The notes: generated from the sequence alone by a model not told the origin. Counted from the stretch's first letter, positions 1 to 8,100 are shown. The stretch: DNA of 12,124 nt from Chloroflexota bacterium (GCA_003695215.1 RFIM01000337.1:1-12124); one strand, 5' to 3'. Numbers and translations are program-made.

Positions 1-1839
1 ATCGGGAAAAAACTAGGCGATTACGTCATTCAAGAGCTTTTGGGCAAGGGCGGCATGGCCCGCGTTTACAAAGGCTATGATGAGCGCCTGCAGCGCTACG
101 CCGCCGTCAAGGTGATCGACTCCGAATTGGCTGTGGGCAACCAAGCCGAGTATCGCATGCGCTTCGAGCGCGAAGCGCGCGCCATCGCCAAACTCGACCA
201 ACATCCGAATATTGTGAAAGTCTACCAGTTTGGCGAATACGAGCAGGTTTACTTCATGGCAATGGCCTTCATCGAAGGCAAAGATTTGCGCCAAATTCTG
301 CGCGAGTACAATGAACGCGGCCTGCGCATGCCACACGCTGAAGTCCTTAGCGTGGTCCAAGGCATTGGCGATGCCCTAGATTACGCTCATAGCCTTGGCG
401 TGATTCACCGCGACGTGAAGCCTTCTAACATCATGATCACGCCGCAAAAGCAGGCCGTGCTCACTGACTTTGGCTTGGTCTTGAGCGCTTCCGATGGCAC
501 CCTCGGCGATACTTTCGGCAGCGCGCATTACATCGCACCTGAGCAAGCCGTCTCCTCCAAGAATGCTGTGCCGCAAAGCGATATCTACTCGCTGGGCATT
601 TGCACCTACGAGATGCTGACGGGCAGAGTGCCTTTTGACGATCCTTCTGCGATGAGCGTGGCGCTCAAGCATCTGCACGACATGCCGCCTTCGCCGCGGC
701 TGTTCGCGCCTGATTTGCCGCACAGCGTCGAGGCGGTCCTCTTCAAGGTGCTGGATAAAGACCCTGAGCGGCGCTATGCCAGCGGCGCTGAATTCTCACG
801 CGCTTTGGCGCTGGCGCTCTTTGGCGGCGATACCGAACACCTGCCGCTCCTGCGCAGCGTGCCTTTCACGCCCGCCTTGCCGAGCGACTCATCGCCCGTG
901 CGCCGCCTTGTGCCTGCCGATGACTGGGCGCCTGTGGATGACAACGCCGATACGCTCGATCTACGCCCTTCGCAAGTCGCCAAGCCTGTCAAAACGGCTG
1001 CGCCTGCCCAAAAACGCGCCCTGCCGCTAGCGCTGCTCGGACTCTTGCTCATCGTTGCAGCTATTGCCTTGTCCCTGAGCGCTCGGCAAGCTGAACTGCC
1101 CGCTGTCGCGCTGACTGAGACCGCGATCGCTGCGCTGCCCGGCGCCACACACACGGCCACTGCAACGCCGACTCAGGTCACATCTACGTTGCCTGTGCTC
1201 GTGCGCACTGTGCCGCCAACCAGCACGCCGACGCCTTCCATGACCTTCAGCGTCACGCCTTCGCCAACGCACACACCTTCTGCAACCTTCAGCGCCACGC
1301 CCTTGTGGATGCATACGCCTTCCATGACCTTCAGTGCCACGCCTGCGCCGACGCATACCTACACAGCCACAGCTACGCTTGAGGCAATTGTTGACTCGCC
1401 AACGCGCACACCTTCAGCGACGCCAACGCCGCTCTCAGCTGATATCCTGCTGGTCTACAATGACGATCAGCTCAATCTGATCAACATCAGCGCGCGCACT
1501 TTGAACCTACTTGACCTAAATTTCATCCAAGATGGCGCTGAGCCCTACGTTTTCCAAGCCTCTGAGTGGGCACTGAGCGGCGCTGCTCGCCAACCGAGCA
1601 GCTTTCCGCCAAATTGGTGCCTAAAAGTTGGACGGCTCGAGCGTCAGATTGAAAGACGTTTTAGCGAGTGCCGTTCGCTGGCTTCGTTCCGCTACACAGC
1701 GCCAACCAAGCAATTTTGGCGCTCTCACAGCGCAGCAGTGACCACTTTCAGCGTCCGTATGGGCAGCCAAGAGATCGCCACTTGCCTGATTGCAGCAGGC
1801 CGTTGCAGTTTCTCCTTGCCAAGCCGCACTGAGCAGTAG
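1..1839 (+). CDS. PknB-type transmembrane Ser/Thr protein kinase (5' end just outside window)
   Basis: This is a receptor-like Hanks-type kinase that would phosphorylate cytoplasmic proteins in response to an outside signal. The frame is open from base 1, and a familiar kinase beginning (IGKKLGDYVIQELLGKGG) is already under way, so only a few N-terminal residues are missing. An internal TTG at 40 would cut into the glycine loop and is not the start. Counting from base 1, the visible parts are: glycine loop 14-22, catalytic Lys37 (AVKVID), HRDVKPSN with Asp138, DFG with Asp156, APE 179-181. A juxtamembrane stretch follows, then one membrane helix at about 341-362, a Thr/Pro-rich linker at about 375-475 and an outer domain at about 480-612 with four cysteines (540, 557, 595, 602) that could form two disulfides. 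All catalytic residues are present, so it should be active. The outer domain resembles ones I associate with Chloroflexota kinases; its ligand is unknown. pth starts 13 bp downstream. Confidence 0.92.
   Translation: MGKKLGDYVIQELLGKGGMARVYKGYDERLQRYAAVKVIDSELAVGNQAEYRMRFEREARAIAKLDQHPNIVKVYQFGEYEQVYFMAMAFIEGKDLRQILREYNERGLRMPHAEVLSVVQGIGDALDYAHSLGVIHRDVKPSNIMITPQKQAVLTDFGLVLSASDGTLGDTFGSAHYIAPEQAVSSKNAVPQSDIYSLGICTYEMLTGRVPFDDPSAMSVALKHLHDMPPSPRLFAPDLPHSVEAVLFKVLDKDPERRYASGAEFSRALALALFGGDTEHLPLLRSVPFTPALPSDSSPVRRLVPADDWAPVDDNADTLDLRPSQVAKPVKTAAPAQKRALPLALLGLLLIVAAIALSLSARQAELPAVALTETAIAALPGATHTATATPTQVTSTLPVLVRTVPPTSTPTPSMTFSVTPSPTHTPSATFSATPLWMHTPSMTFSATPAPTHTYTATATLEAIVDSPTRTPSATPTPLSADILLVYNDDQLNLINISARTLNLLDLNFIQDGAEPYVFQASEWALSGAARQPSSFPPNWCLKVGRLERQIERRFSECRSLASFRYTAPTKQFWRSHSAAVTTFSVRMGSQEIATCLIAAGRCSFSLPSRTEQ
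1231..1356 (+). repeat. Three imperfect 42-bp tandem repeats coding the kinase's Thr/Pro linker
   Basis: Units begin at 1231, 1273 and 1315, exactly 42 bp apart. Each encodes 14 residues of the pattern TPS(M/A)TFS(V/A)TP-x4 (TPSMTFSVTPSPTH, TPSATFSATPLWMH, TPSMTFSATPAPTH). Units 1 and 3 are nearly identical at the start in DNA, and unit 2 has diverged. The repeats lie just outside the predicted membrane helix, so they probably form an extended spacer. Such tracts can change copy number by slippage or recombination. Confidence 0.8.
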
Positions 1840-1852
1840 CGAGCGCGCTTGC

Positions 1853-2491
1853 ATGACCGAACGCTTTTTGATCGTCGGCTTGGGCAATCCGGGCAGGGAA
1901 TATGAGCGCACGCGGCACAACATCGGCTTTCGCGTGGTTGAGAGCCTGGCAACCAAGCACGGGCTCAGCTTCAGCAAGAAGCAAGCCAAGGCGCTGCTGG
2001 CTGAAGGCACAATCGCCGAGCGGCGCGTCTTGCTGGCCAAACCACAGACGTACATGAACTTGAGCGGCCAGTCTGTTGGCCCGCTGGTAGCCTACTACAA
2101 TCTTCCCTTGACAAATGTGCTGATCATCCTCGATGATCTGGATATACCACTCGGCACCTTGCGGCTGCGTCCGAGCGGCAGCGCAGGCGGCCAGAGAGGC
2201 TTGAAGAGCATTCTGGATCAGCTTGGCACACAAGCTGTAGCGCGCCTGCGCTTTGGGATTGGGCGCCCGCCTGGGCGCCTGGAGGCAGCGGCTTACGTTT
2301 TGCAGCCTTTCAGCGCCGAAGAGCAGCTGCTCGTCGCTGAGACAGTCGATCGCGCTGTGCGCGCCGTAGAGACTTGGCTGCAATTTGGCATTGAGATCGC
2401 TATGGCGCGCTACAACGGCACAGCTGAAGACGCCGCGCGGGCCGCCAATGCCGCGCCTAATTTGCCGAAAACCGAACCGAAGAGCGAATAA
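1853..2491 (+). CDS. pth: Peptidyl-tRNA hydrolase
   Basis: Pth cleaves the ester bond of peptidyl-tRNA that has dropped off the ribosome, which returns free tRNA to the pool. With ATG 1853 as start the protein has 212 residues, close to the usual 190-210. Visible motifs: GLGNPG with Asn12, RHNIGF with catalytic His22, KPQTYMN with Asn69, and LDDLD with Asp94, the equivalent of E. coli Asp93. The frame is open back to 1790, but that extension overlaps the kinase gene and precedes the normal N-terminus, so 1853 is chosen. No strong ribosome binding site is seen, which fits coupling to the kinase gene 13 bp upstream. Oddly, the usual GGHNG loop reads GGQRG (113 is Gly, 114 Gln, 115 Arg). The last 25 or so residues are an Ala-rich tail beyond the conserved fold. 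mfd starts 7 bp downstream. Confidence 0.95.
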   Translation: MTERFLIVGLGNPGREYERTRHNIGFRVVESLATKHGLSFSKKQAKALLAEGTIAERRVLLAKPQTYMNLSGQSVGPLVAYYNLPLTNVLIILDDLDIPLGTLRLRPSGSAGGQRGLKSILDQLGTQAVARLRFGIGRPPGRLEAAAYVLQPFSAEEQLLVAETVDRAVRAVETWLQFGIEIAMARYNGTAEDAARAANAAPNLPKTEPKSE

Positions 2492-2498
2492 GCCCGAT

Positions 2499-5400
2499 AT
2501 GCACTTACACGGCTTGATCGCACTGCTGCGCCAGAGCGCTGCCTTCCAAGGCTTGCTGGCACAAGTGCAGGCAGGCTGCGCCATTCCCGACCAGCACATT
2601 CCGCGCGCTGCGCGCCCATATGTGGTTGCCGCCTTGGCGAGCGCCCTGCAGCGCCCTGTGGTCGTCTTGAGCGGCACAGTGGAACGCGCCTACACGCTGA
2701 CCGAACAGCTGCCCGTCTGGCTGCCTGAAGCGCCTATCTGCCGCTTTGCCGAGCCGAGCGCGCTCTTCTATGATCGGTCGGCATGGGCGAGCAACGTCAT
2801 TCGCAGCCGCTTGGCAGCGCTGAGCGCTCTGTTGCCACCGCTAGGTGCACCGCGCGGCACGCCGCCGATTGTGATCGCCTCGGCCCATGCCCTGATGCAG
2901 CGCACCTTGCCGCCGCGCGAGTTCCGCGCCAACGCGCGCCAGCTCAAGCTTGGCCAGCGCGTCGATCAAGACGGACTGCTGCGCTTGTGGCTTGGCATTG
3001 GCTATGTGCCAACACCTGTGGTCACTGAAGCAGGCACGTTCAGTCGGCGCGGCGGCGTGCTGGATATTTTCCCGATTGACGCTGAGCGCCCTGTGCGCAT
3101 TGAGCTGTTCGGCGATCAGATCGAGAGCCTGCGCGCCTTCGATCCAGCTACGCAGCGCAGCCTTGCAGCGCTAGAATGCGTCAACATCACGCCTGCTCGT
3201 GAAGTCTTGCCCAAGCATACGCGCCCTGTTGCTGAGCGCCTTGCAGCATGGTTTGCAGCACAGCCTGAGCGCGCCGAGTCGGCGCGCGCCGATCAGGAGC
3301 CGCTTGCGCGCCAGTCAGCCTTTGCGCACCTTGAATTCTACCTGCCCTACTGCTATCGCCAGCCGCACAGCCTGTTGGACTTCATGCCTGAAGATGCATT
3401 GCTAGTTGTGGAGGATTGGCAGACGCTTGCGGAGAATGTAGCGGCACTAGAAGCGCAGGCAGTGGCCTTGCACGCTGAGCAAATGCAGGCTGATCGCTTG
3501 CCGCCTGACTATCCGTTGCCTTACCTGACGTGGGATGCGCTGCGCGAGTCAATTTTGGCGCGTGCGCCGATCCGCCTAGGCGGCTACGAGGACGAGGCGG
3601 CTGATTCGGAGACGCTCGGCGCGCTTTTTGCGCCTGGTGTGCGTTATGGCGGCCAGCTCAAGCCTTTTCTAGAGGCGCTGCGCGATTGCTACACTGGCGG
3701 CGAGCGCATCGTTGTGGTCAGCAATCAGGCGCAGCGCTTGGCAGAGCTATGGGCCGCGCAAGGGCGCACAGCGCGCCCGAGCGTGGTCACCAAGCTCGAG
3801 GCGCCGACCGATCTCGCCTTTGTGGAAGGCGGCCTGGCTGAAGGCTGGCAGTTGCGCTTGCAACCGAAACTGCACCTGCTCAGCGATGCTGAGATTTTCG
3901 GTTGGCGGCGCCCTGAGCCGCGCCGTCACCCTGTGCAGCGCGCTATCGCGCCTGAGGCGCACTTTGCCGACTTGCAGCCGAACGATTACGTGGTACACGC
4001 CGAGTATGGCATTGCCCGTTTTCTGGGGCTGCAAAAGTTGGCGCTTGATGGCGCTCCGCGCGAGTACTTGGCGCTGCAATTTGGCGGCACGGATAGGCTC
4101 TACGTGCCAATTCATCAGGCTGAGCGCGTCTCGCGCTATGTCGGCGCCGACGATCGTCCGCCTACGCTGACGCGACTCGGCTCGGCCGAGTGGCGGCTGC
4201 AGAAAGAAGCTGCGCAGCGCGCTGCAGAAGAGACGGCGCGCGAATTGCTGGAGCTATATGCCAAGCGCGCTATCGCCAAAGGCTACGCTTTCAGCCCTGA
4301 TACGGCTTGGCAGGCTGAGCTAGAGGCGTCTTTCCCTTTCATCGAGACCGAAGATCAGTTGCGCGCCTTGGCAGAAGTCAAGGCAGATATGGAACGCCCG
4401 ACGCCCATGGATCGATTGCTATGCGGCGACGTCGGCTTTGGTAAGACGGAAATCGCCCTGCGCGCCGCGTTCAAGGCCGTCATGGATGGCAAGCAAGTGG
4501 CCATCTTAGTGCCGACGACTGTGTTGGCGCAGCAGCACTACAACACGTTCAGCCAGCGCCTGATGGCCTTCCCTGTGCGCGTGGAGATGCTCTCGCGCTT
4601 CCGCACTGCCCGTGAGCAGAGCGCGATCCTCGAGGCGACGCGGCGCGGCGAAGTAGACATTCTGATCGGCACGCATCGCTTGCTGAACGATGATGTGATC
4701 TTCCGCGATCTCGGCTTGCTGATCATTGACGAAGAGCAACGCTTCGGCGTGACGCACAAAGAGCGCTTCAAGCGGCTGCGCACTGAGATTGACGTGCTGA
4801 CCATGACGGCGACGCCGATTCCGCGCACGCTCTATATGAGCCTGAGCGGCATCCGCGATATCAGCATGATTCAGACGCCGCCCGCTGAGCGCCTGCCCGT
4901 GATCACGCACGTCGGGCCATATGACGAGCGCCTGGTGCGTCAAGCCATCCTGCGCGAGCTGGATCGCGGCGGGCAGGTTTATTTCGTCCACAATCGCGTG
5001 GCGACCATTCACACGGTTGCTGAGGGGCTGCAGCGCCTGGTGCCAGAGGCGCGCTTGGCTATCGCTCACGGCCAGATGGACGAAGACACGCTCGAGCAGG
5101 TGATGATCGACTTTGCCAATGGCGCGCATGACGTCCTGCTTTGCACGACCATCATCGAGAGCGGCCTGGATATCCCCAGCGCCAACACGATCATCGTCGA
5201 TCGCGCTGATAGCTTCGGCTTAGCGCAGCTATACCAGCTGCGCGGTCGCGTTGGGCGCGGCGCTTATCGCGCCTACGCCTACTTGTTCTATGCGCCTCAG
5301 GCCGTCTTGACAGCGGAAGGGCGCGCCCGCCTCGAGACGATCGCCGAACACACTGATCTGGGCAGCGGCTATAGCATCGCCATGCGCGATCTGGAAATTC

Positions 5401-5996
5401 GCGGCGCTGGCGAGCTGCTGGGCAGCCGTCAGAGCGGCTATATCAGCAGCGTCGGCTTTCACCTGTACACACAGATGCTGGCTGAAGCTGTGGCACGCCT
5501 GAAGGGCGCCCAGGCTCAGCACAGCGCTGTGCCGAGCTTGGAAAGGCCGCCTTTAGTGATCGATCTGCCCTTGCGCGCCTACGTGCCTGCTGAGTTCATG
5601 GCTGAGAGCGCCATGCGCTTGCAGCTTTACCGCCGCCTTGCCGAGCTGCGCACGCCTGCTGAGCTAGATGAGATGCGCGCTGAGTTGATCGATCGCTTCG
5701 GCGCCATACCCTCGGAGCTGGACGACTTACTCTATCAGTTGCGCGTGAAGCTGCTGGCACAAGCAGCAAATGTAGTGACGATCACGCCTGAGGCAGGCCA
5801 GATCGCCGTGAAATTGCCCTACTTGGGCGAGATTGACCGCATGGCCCTGCAGCGCTACTTGGGCAACGAAGTGCGCGTCAGCCGTGTGGCGGTTTGGTTG
5901 CCGCACGATGCCGAAGGCAAGTGGCGGCCCCGCTTGCTGGAGGTGCTGCAGCGCCTCCAGCCGATCAAGCAAGGGCGCGCACGCGTAGCCATCTAG
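2499..5996 (+). CDS. mfd: Transcription-repair coupling factor Mfd
   Basis: Mfd is an ATP-driven DNA translocase. It pushes or removes RNA polymerase stalled at lesions and recruits UvrA to start nucleotide excision repair. With ATG 2499 it has 1165 residues, against 1148 in E. coli. Domains in order: UvrB-like N-terminal module, including FSRRGGVLDIFPID at about 181-194; CarD-like RNA polymerase interaction domain at about 490-575 (NDYVVHAEYGIARFLG); RecG-like helicase core with Walker A GDVGFGKT at 643-650 (Lys649), DEEQ at 744-747 and TATPIPRTL at about 771; second helicase lobe with the QLRGRVGR motif; C-terminal TRCF domain from about 1020. The frame is open back to 2385, but this lies inside pth, and residues before MHLHGL look like read-through of another frame. 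All motor motifs look intact. It is probably co-transcribed with pth, 7 bp upstream. Confidence 0.96.
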   Translation: MHLHGLIALLRQSAAFQGLLAQVQAGCAIPDQHIPRAARPYVVAALASALQRPVVVLSGTVERAYTLTEQLPVWLPEAPICRFAEPSALFYDRSAWASNVIRSRLAALSALLPPLGAPRGTPPIVIASAHALMQRTLPPREFRANARQLKLGQRVDQDGLLRLWLGIGYVPTPVVTEAGTFSRRGGVLDIFPIDAERPVRIELFGDQIESLRAFDPATQRSLAALECVNITPAREVLPKHTRPVAERLAAWFAAQPERAESARADQEPLARQSAFAHLEFYLPYCYRQPHSLLDFMPEDALLVVEDWQTLAENVAALEAQAVALHAEQMQADRLPPDYPLPYLTWDALRESILARAPIRLGGYEDEAADSETLGALFAPGVRYGGQLKPFLEALRDCYTGGERIVVVSNQAQRLAELWAAQGRTARPSVVTKLEAPTDLAFVEGGLAEGWQLRLQPKLHLLSDAEIFGWRRPEPRRHPVQRAIAPEAHFADLQPNDYVVHAEYGIARFLGLQKLALDGAPREYLALQFGGTDRLYVPIHQAERVSRYVGADDRPPTLTRLGSAEWRLQKEAAQRAAEETARELLELYAKRAIAKGYAFSPDTAWQAELEASFPFIETEDQLRALAEVKADMERPTPMDRLLCGDVGFGKTEIALRAAFKAVMDGKQVAILVPTTVLAQQHYNTFSQRLMAFPVRVEMLSRFRTAREQSAILEATRRGEVDILIGTHRLLNDDVIFRDLGLLIIDEEQRFGVTHKERFKRLRTEIDVLTMTATPIPRTLYMSLSGIRDISMIQTPPAERLPVITHVGPYDERLVRQAILRELDRGGQVYFVHNRVATIHTVAEGLQRLVPEARLAIAHGQMDEDTLEQVMIDFANGAHDVLLCTTIIESGLDIPSANTIIVDRADSFGLAQLYQLRGRVGRGAYRAYAYLFYAPQAVLTAEGRARLETIAEHTDLGSGYSIAMRDLEIRGAGELLGSRQSGYISSVGFHLYTQMLAEAVARLKGAQAQHSAVPSLERPPLVIDLPLRAYVPAEFMAESAMRLQLYRRLAELRTPAELDEMRAELIDRFGAIPSELDDLLYQLRVKLLAQAANVVTITPEAGQIAVKLPYLGEIDRMALQRYLGNEVRVSRVAVWLPHDAEGKWRPRLLEVLQRLQPIKQGRARVAI

Positions 5997-6039
5997 CGCA
6001 CTGATAAAGCTCTTATGCGCATTTTAGCTCAAAAGCGGT

Positions 6040-6045
6040 TATACT
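6040..6045 (+). promoter_or_regulatory. Possible -10 element of a clpP promoter
   Basis: TATACT matches five of six bases of the sigma-70 -10 consensus. It sits in a locally A/T-rich part of the 88-bp mfd-clpP gap, about 40 bp before the clpP start. No convincing -35 hexamer lies at 16-18 bp spacing, and there is no TG extension, so this could be a weak promoter, an activator-dependent one or a chance match. The gap holds no CIRCE-like inverted repeat. Confidence 0.35.
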
Positions 6046-6084
6046 TAAGCATCAGCACAACAAGCCAGATTGGAGCAAAAAGAC

Positions 6085-6681
6085 ATGGCTTTCATTCCTA
6101 CAGTCATCGAAGATACAGGCCGCTATGAGCGCGCTTGGGATGTCTATTCGCTGCTGCTCAAAGAGCGGATCATCTTCGTTGGCACTGAGATTAACGCCTT
6201 CGTGGCGAACTCGACTGTGGCTCAGCTGCTCTATCTTGAACATGAAGACCCTGATCGCGAGATCAAGATGTACATTCAATCGCCCGGTGGCGAGATTTAT
6301 GCAGGCTTGGCGATCTACGATGCCATGCGCTTGATCAAAGCGCCCGTCTCGACCACTGCTATCGGCATGACGGCGAGCTTCGGCACAGTTTTGCTAGCAG
6401 CCGGCGCCAAAGGCATGCGCTACGCTCTGCCCAATGCCACTATCCACATGCATCAGCCGCTCAGCTATGGCGGCGGCGGGCAAGCCTCAGATGTCGCCAT
6501 TCAGGCGAAGGAGATCATCCGCTTGAAGGAAAAACTGCTGGATATCTTGGTCGAGGCGACTGGCCAACCGCGCCAGGTGCTAGAGCGCGATACCGACCGC
6601 GATCTGTATCTGAGCGCTGAGCGCGCCCTTGAATACGGCATCGTGGACAAAGTCCTTGAGAGTCCGAAGCGCAAGGCCTAG
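6085..6681 (+). CDS. clpP: ATP-dependent Clp protease proteolytic subunit
   Basis: ClpP forms a barrel of two seven-subunit rings that degrades proteins unfolded by ClpX, ClpA or ClpC partners. At 198 residues it has normal length. The catalytic triad is visible: Ser98 in GMTASFG, His123 in HMHQP, and Asp173 in the ERDTDRD segment. The start is ATG 6085, because GGAG at 6072-6075 is 9 bp ahead and MAFIPTVIEDTGR matches the mature N-terminus of the family. A TTG at 6070 would include the ribosome binding site in the coding region. The usual GMAASMG serine motif reads GMTASFG. The loop after His123 (SYGGGGQ) is glycine-rich and one residue longer than in E. coli. Clp ATPase genes are not in the window. 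The next gene, a kinase, begins 33 bp downstream and may be read through from the clpP promoter. Confidence 0.95.
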   Translation: MAFIPTVIEDTGRYERAWDVYSLLLKERIIFVGTEINAFVANSTVAQLLYLEHEDPDREIKMYIQSPGGEIYAGLAIYDAMRLIKAPVSTTAIGMTASFGTVLLAAGAKGMRYALPNATIHMHQPLSYGGGGQASDVAIQAKEIIRLKEKLLDILVEATGQPRQVLERDTDRDLYLSAERALEYGIVDKVLESPKRKA

Positions 6682-6700
6682 CCTATAGAACTTTTCGTGT

Positions 6701-6705
6701 GAGGT
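6701..6705 (+). promoter_or_regulatory. Ribosome binding site of the YegI-like kinase gene
   Basis: GAGGT lies 9 bp before ATG 6715. It is the clearest Shine-Dalgarno sequence in the cassette. The two genes after it have none of note, so translation of the whole three-gene cassette may depend on initiation here. It supports 6715 as the kinase start. Confidence 0.6.
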
Positions 6706-6714
6706 CAAGCCGCC

Positions 6715-8100
6715 ATGCGCGTTATCTTAGAAGACGGCACGACCGAAGAGTACGCAGACGAGCCTTTTGCAGAAGGCGGACAAGGCAAGCTCTATTTCTC
6801 ATTGGATAAGCGGCATGTGATCAAGCTCTATGGCGAACGCGATCGAGCGCGCCTGCTTGCCTTGCAAAAAATCATCGGCGAGTTTAACATCACGCGCCAA
6901 GACCCGAGCGCGGCGCCGCTCTTCGCTTGGATCAACGGCATCGTGCGTCAGCCTTCGCTAGGCGTGCGCATGGATAATGTCAATTGCGAGGTGCCGCACA
7001 AAGACCTGACCTGGTGGTTTTCGGCCAACGCATTGAAGCGTTTGCCTGAGGACATGCGCGGCAACTGGTTTGATCGCACTTACATCGCCAGAGAGATGGC
7101 GCGCATCGCCTGGAAGCTGCACGGCAACGGCTTGTGCCACTCAGACTTCTCGGGCAACAATTTTTTGGCGAATGTAGCGCGTCGCCGCGTAGTGCTGATC
7201 GATCTAGACAGCCTGGTGGTGCCGGACGTCTTGCCGCCGACGATCATCGGCACAGCTGACTACATGGCGCCGGAGATCGTCTCGGCGCTGATGCGCGGCC
7301 AGCGCGATATCCGTCCATCTATTCAAACTGACCTGCACTCGTTGGCCGTCTTGATCTATCAGCTCTTGCTGATGCGGCATCCTTTGCGTGGTCCGAAGTG
7401 CCACGATCCAGACCCTGAGCGCGACGAGCAGCTGGCGCTAGGCGAGCGCGCGCTCTACATCGAAGACCCTAACGACCGCTCTAACCGACCGACTGTTCCT
7501 TTCCTCGGCGCTCGACTGCTCGGCGAGGAAGTGGAGGGCCTGATGCGCCGTGCCTTCACCGACGGCTTGCGCGATCCGAGCAGGCGACCTGTGGCCGCCG
7601 CCTGGCACGATGCGCTCTCGCGCATGGCTGATCAGCAGCTGCCGTGCACCAACCCTGACTGCAAAGGCAAGACCTTCATCCTGTTACGCGATCATCCCGC
7701 CATCTGCCCGTGGTGCAACACGCGCATCGGGTACCCTAGGTACATCCCAGTGCTGCGCTTATATGCCAGCAGCGGCAGGATGGGATACTTTCAGCAGGAC
7801 AAATGGCGCATCGTCGTCTGGCAGGGCCGCACGCTGCACAGCTGGCACGCCCAGAGCAACATCGCCGAGCATGAAGCCACACGCCCTGAAGAGCGTGCGC
7901 CGCTGGCTGAGTTTCGCTACGATGGGTACCGTGGCTGGCTGCTGCACAATCTGGCTTTAGATGGGCTGCGCGTGGCAGAGGGCAATCGCATGCGGCGCGT
8001 GTCCATAGGCGCTTCAGAGTTACTGCGTGAAGGTCAGAAGTGGCTGCTCGGCGCCGATAGTGCGGCGCGAATGGCTTTGGTGAGCTTTCAGAGCGTCTGA
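6715..8100 (+). CDS. YegI-like atypical protein kinase with zinc ribbon and FHA-like tail
   Basis: This is a cytoplasmic kinase-fold protein of 461 residues with no membrane helix. Kinase part, about 15-305: glycine loop EGGQGK 20-25, HVIKLY with Lys37, catalytic loop HSDFSGNN with Asp144 and Asn149, metal-binding Asp163 in LIDLDS (in place of DFG), and GTADYMAPE 179-187. The Lys of the common HRDLKPxN is replaced, a variation known in YegI-type kinases that accompany VWA proteins. The residues needed for ATP and metal binding are kept, so it is probably active. A four-cysteine zinc ribbon follows (Cys311, Cys316, Cys331, Cys334; CPWC). The C-terminal 110 residues end with a pattern (WLLHNLALDGL, then LLREGQKWLLG) that recalls a degenerate FHA fold; this last point is inference. 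The stop codon is 4 bp before the next gene. The substrate is unknown; the cassette partners are the obvious candidates. Confidence 0.85.
   Translation: MRVILEDGTTEEYADEPFAEGGQGKLYFSLDKRHVIKLYGERDRARLLALQKIIGEFNITRQDPSAAPLFAWINGIVRQPSLGVRMDNVNCEVPHKDLTWWFSANALKRLPEDMRGNWFDRTYIAREMARIAWKLHGNGLCHSDFSGNNFLANVARRRVVLIDLDSLVVPDVLPPTIIGTADYMAPEIVSALMRGQRDIRPSIQTDLHSLAVLIYQLLLMRHPLRGPKCHDPDPERDEQLALGERALYIEDPNDRSNRPTVPFLGARLLGEEVEGLMRRAFTDGLRDPSRRPVAAAWHDALSRMADQQLPCTNPDCKGKTFILLRDHPAICPWCNTRIGYPRYIPVLRLYASSGRMGYFQQDKWRIVVWQGRTLHSWHAQSNIAEHEATRPEERAPLAEFRYDGYRGWLLHNLALDGLRVAEGNRMRRVSIGASELLREGQKWLLGADSAARMALVSFQSV

Noticed and set aside
1748..2677. Long open frame on the minus strand opposite pth (309 codons)
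   Set aside because: It lies opposite well-supported pth and mfd coding sequence, shows no recognisable domain, and is the kind of shadow frame expected at high G+C.
4506..5129. Minus-strand open frame of 207 codons inside mfd
   Set aside because: It covers the conserved helicase core of mfd, and its translation is rich in His, Gln and Arg with no motif.
5996..6027. Possible terminator after mfd
   Set aside because: Only a 5-bp stem (GCGCA with TGCGC) around a 15-base loop, followed by ATTTTAG; too weak to call.
6021..6034. Near-palindrome ATTTTAGCTCAAAA upstream of clpP as an operator
   Set aside because: It is imperfect, short and A/T-driven, with no match to CIRCE or another operator I know.
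6656..6689. Possible promoter for the cassette kinase (TTGAGA, then TAGCCT or TATAGA)
   Set aside because: TATAGA is 22 bp from TTGAGA, which is too far; TAGCCT has the right spacing but only three consensus bases.
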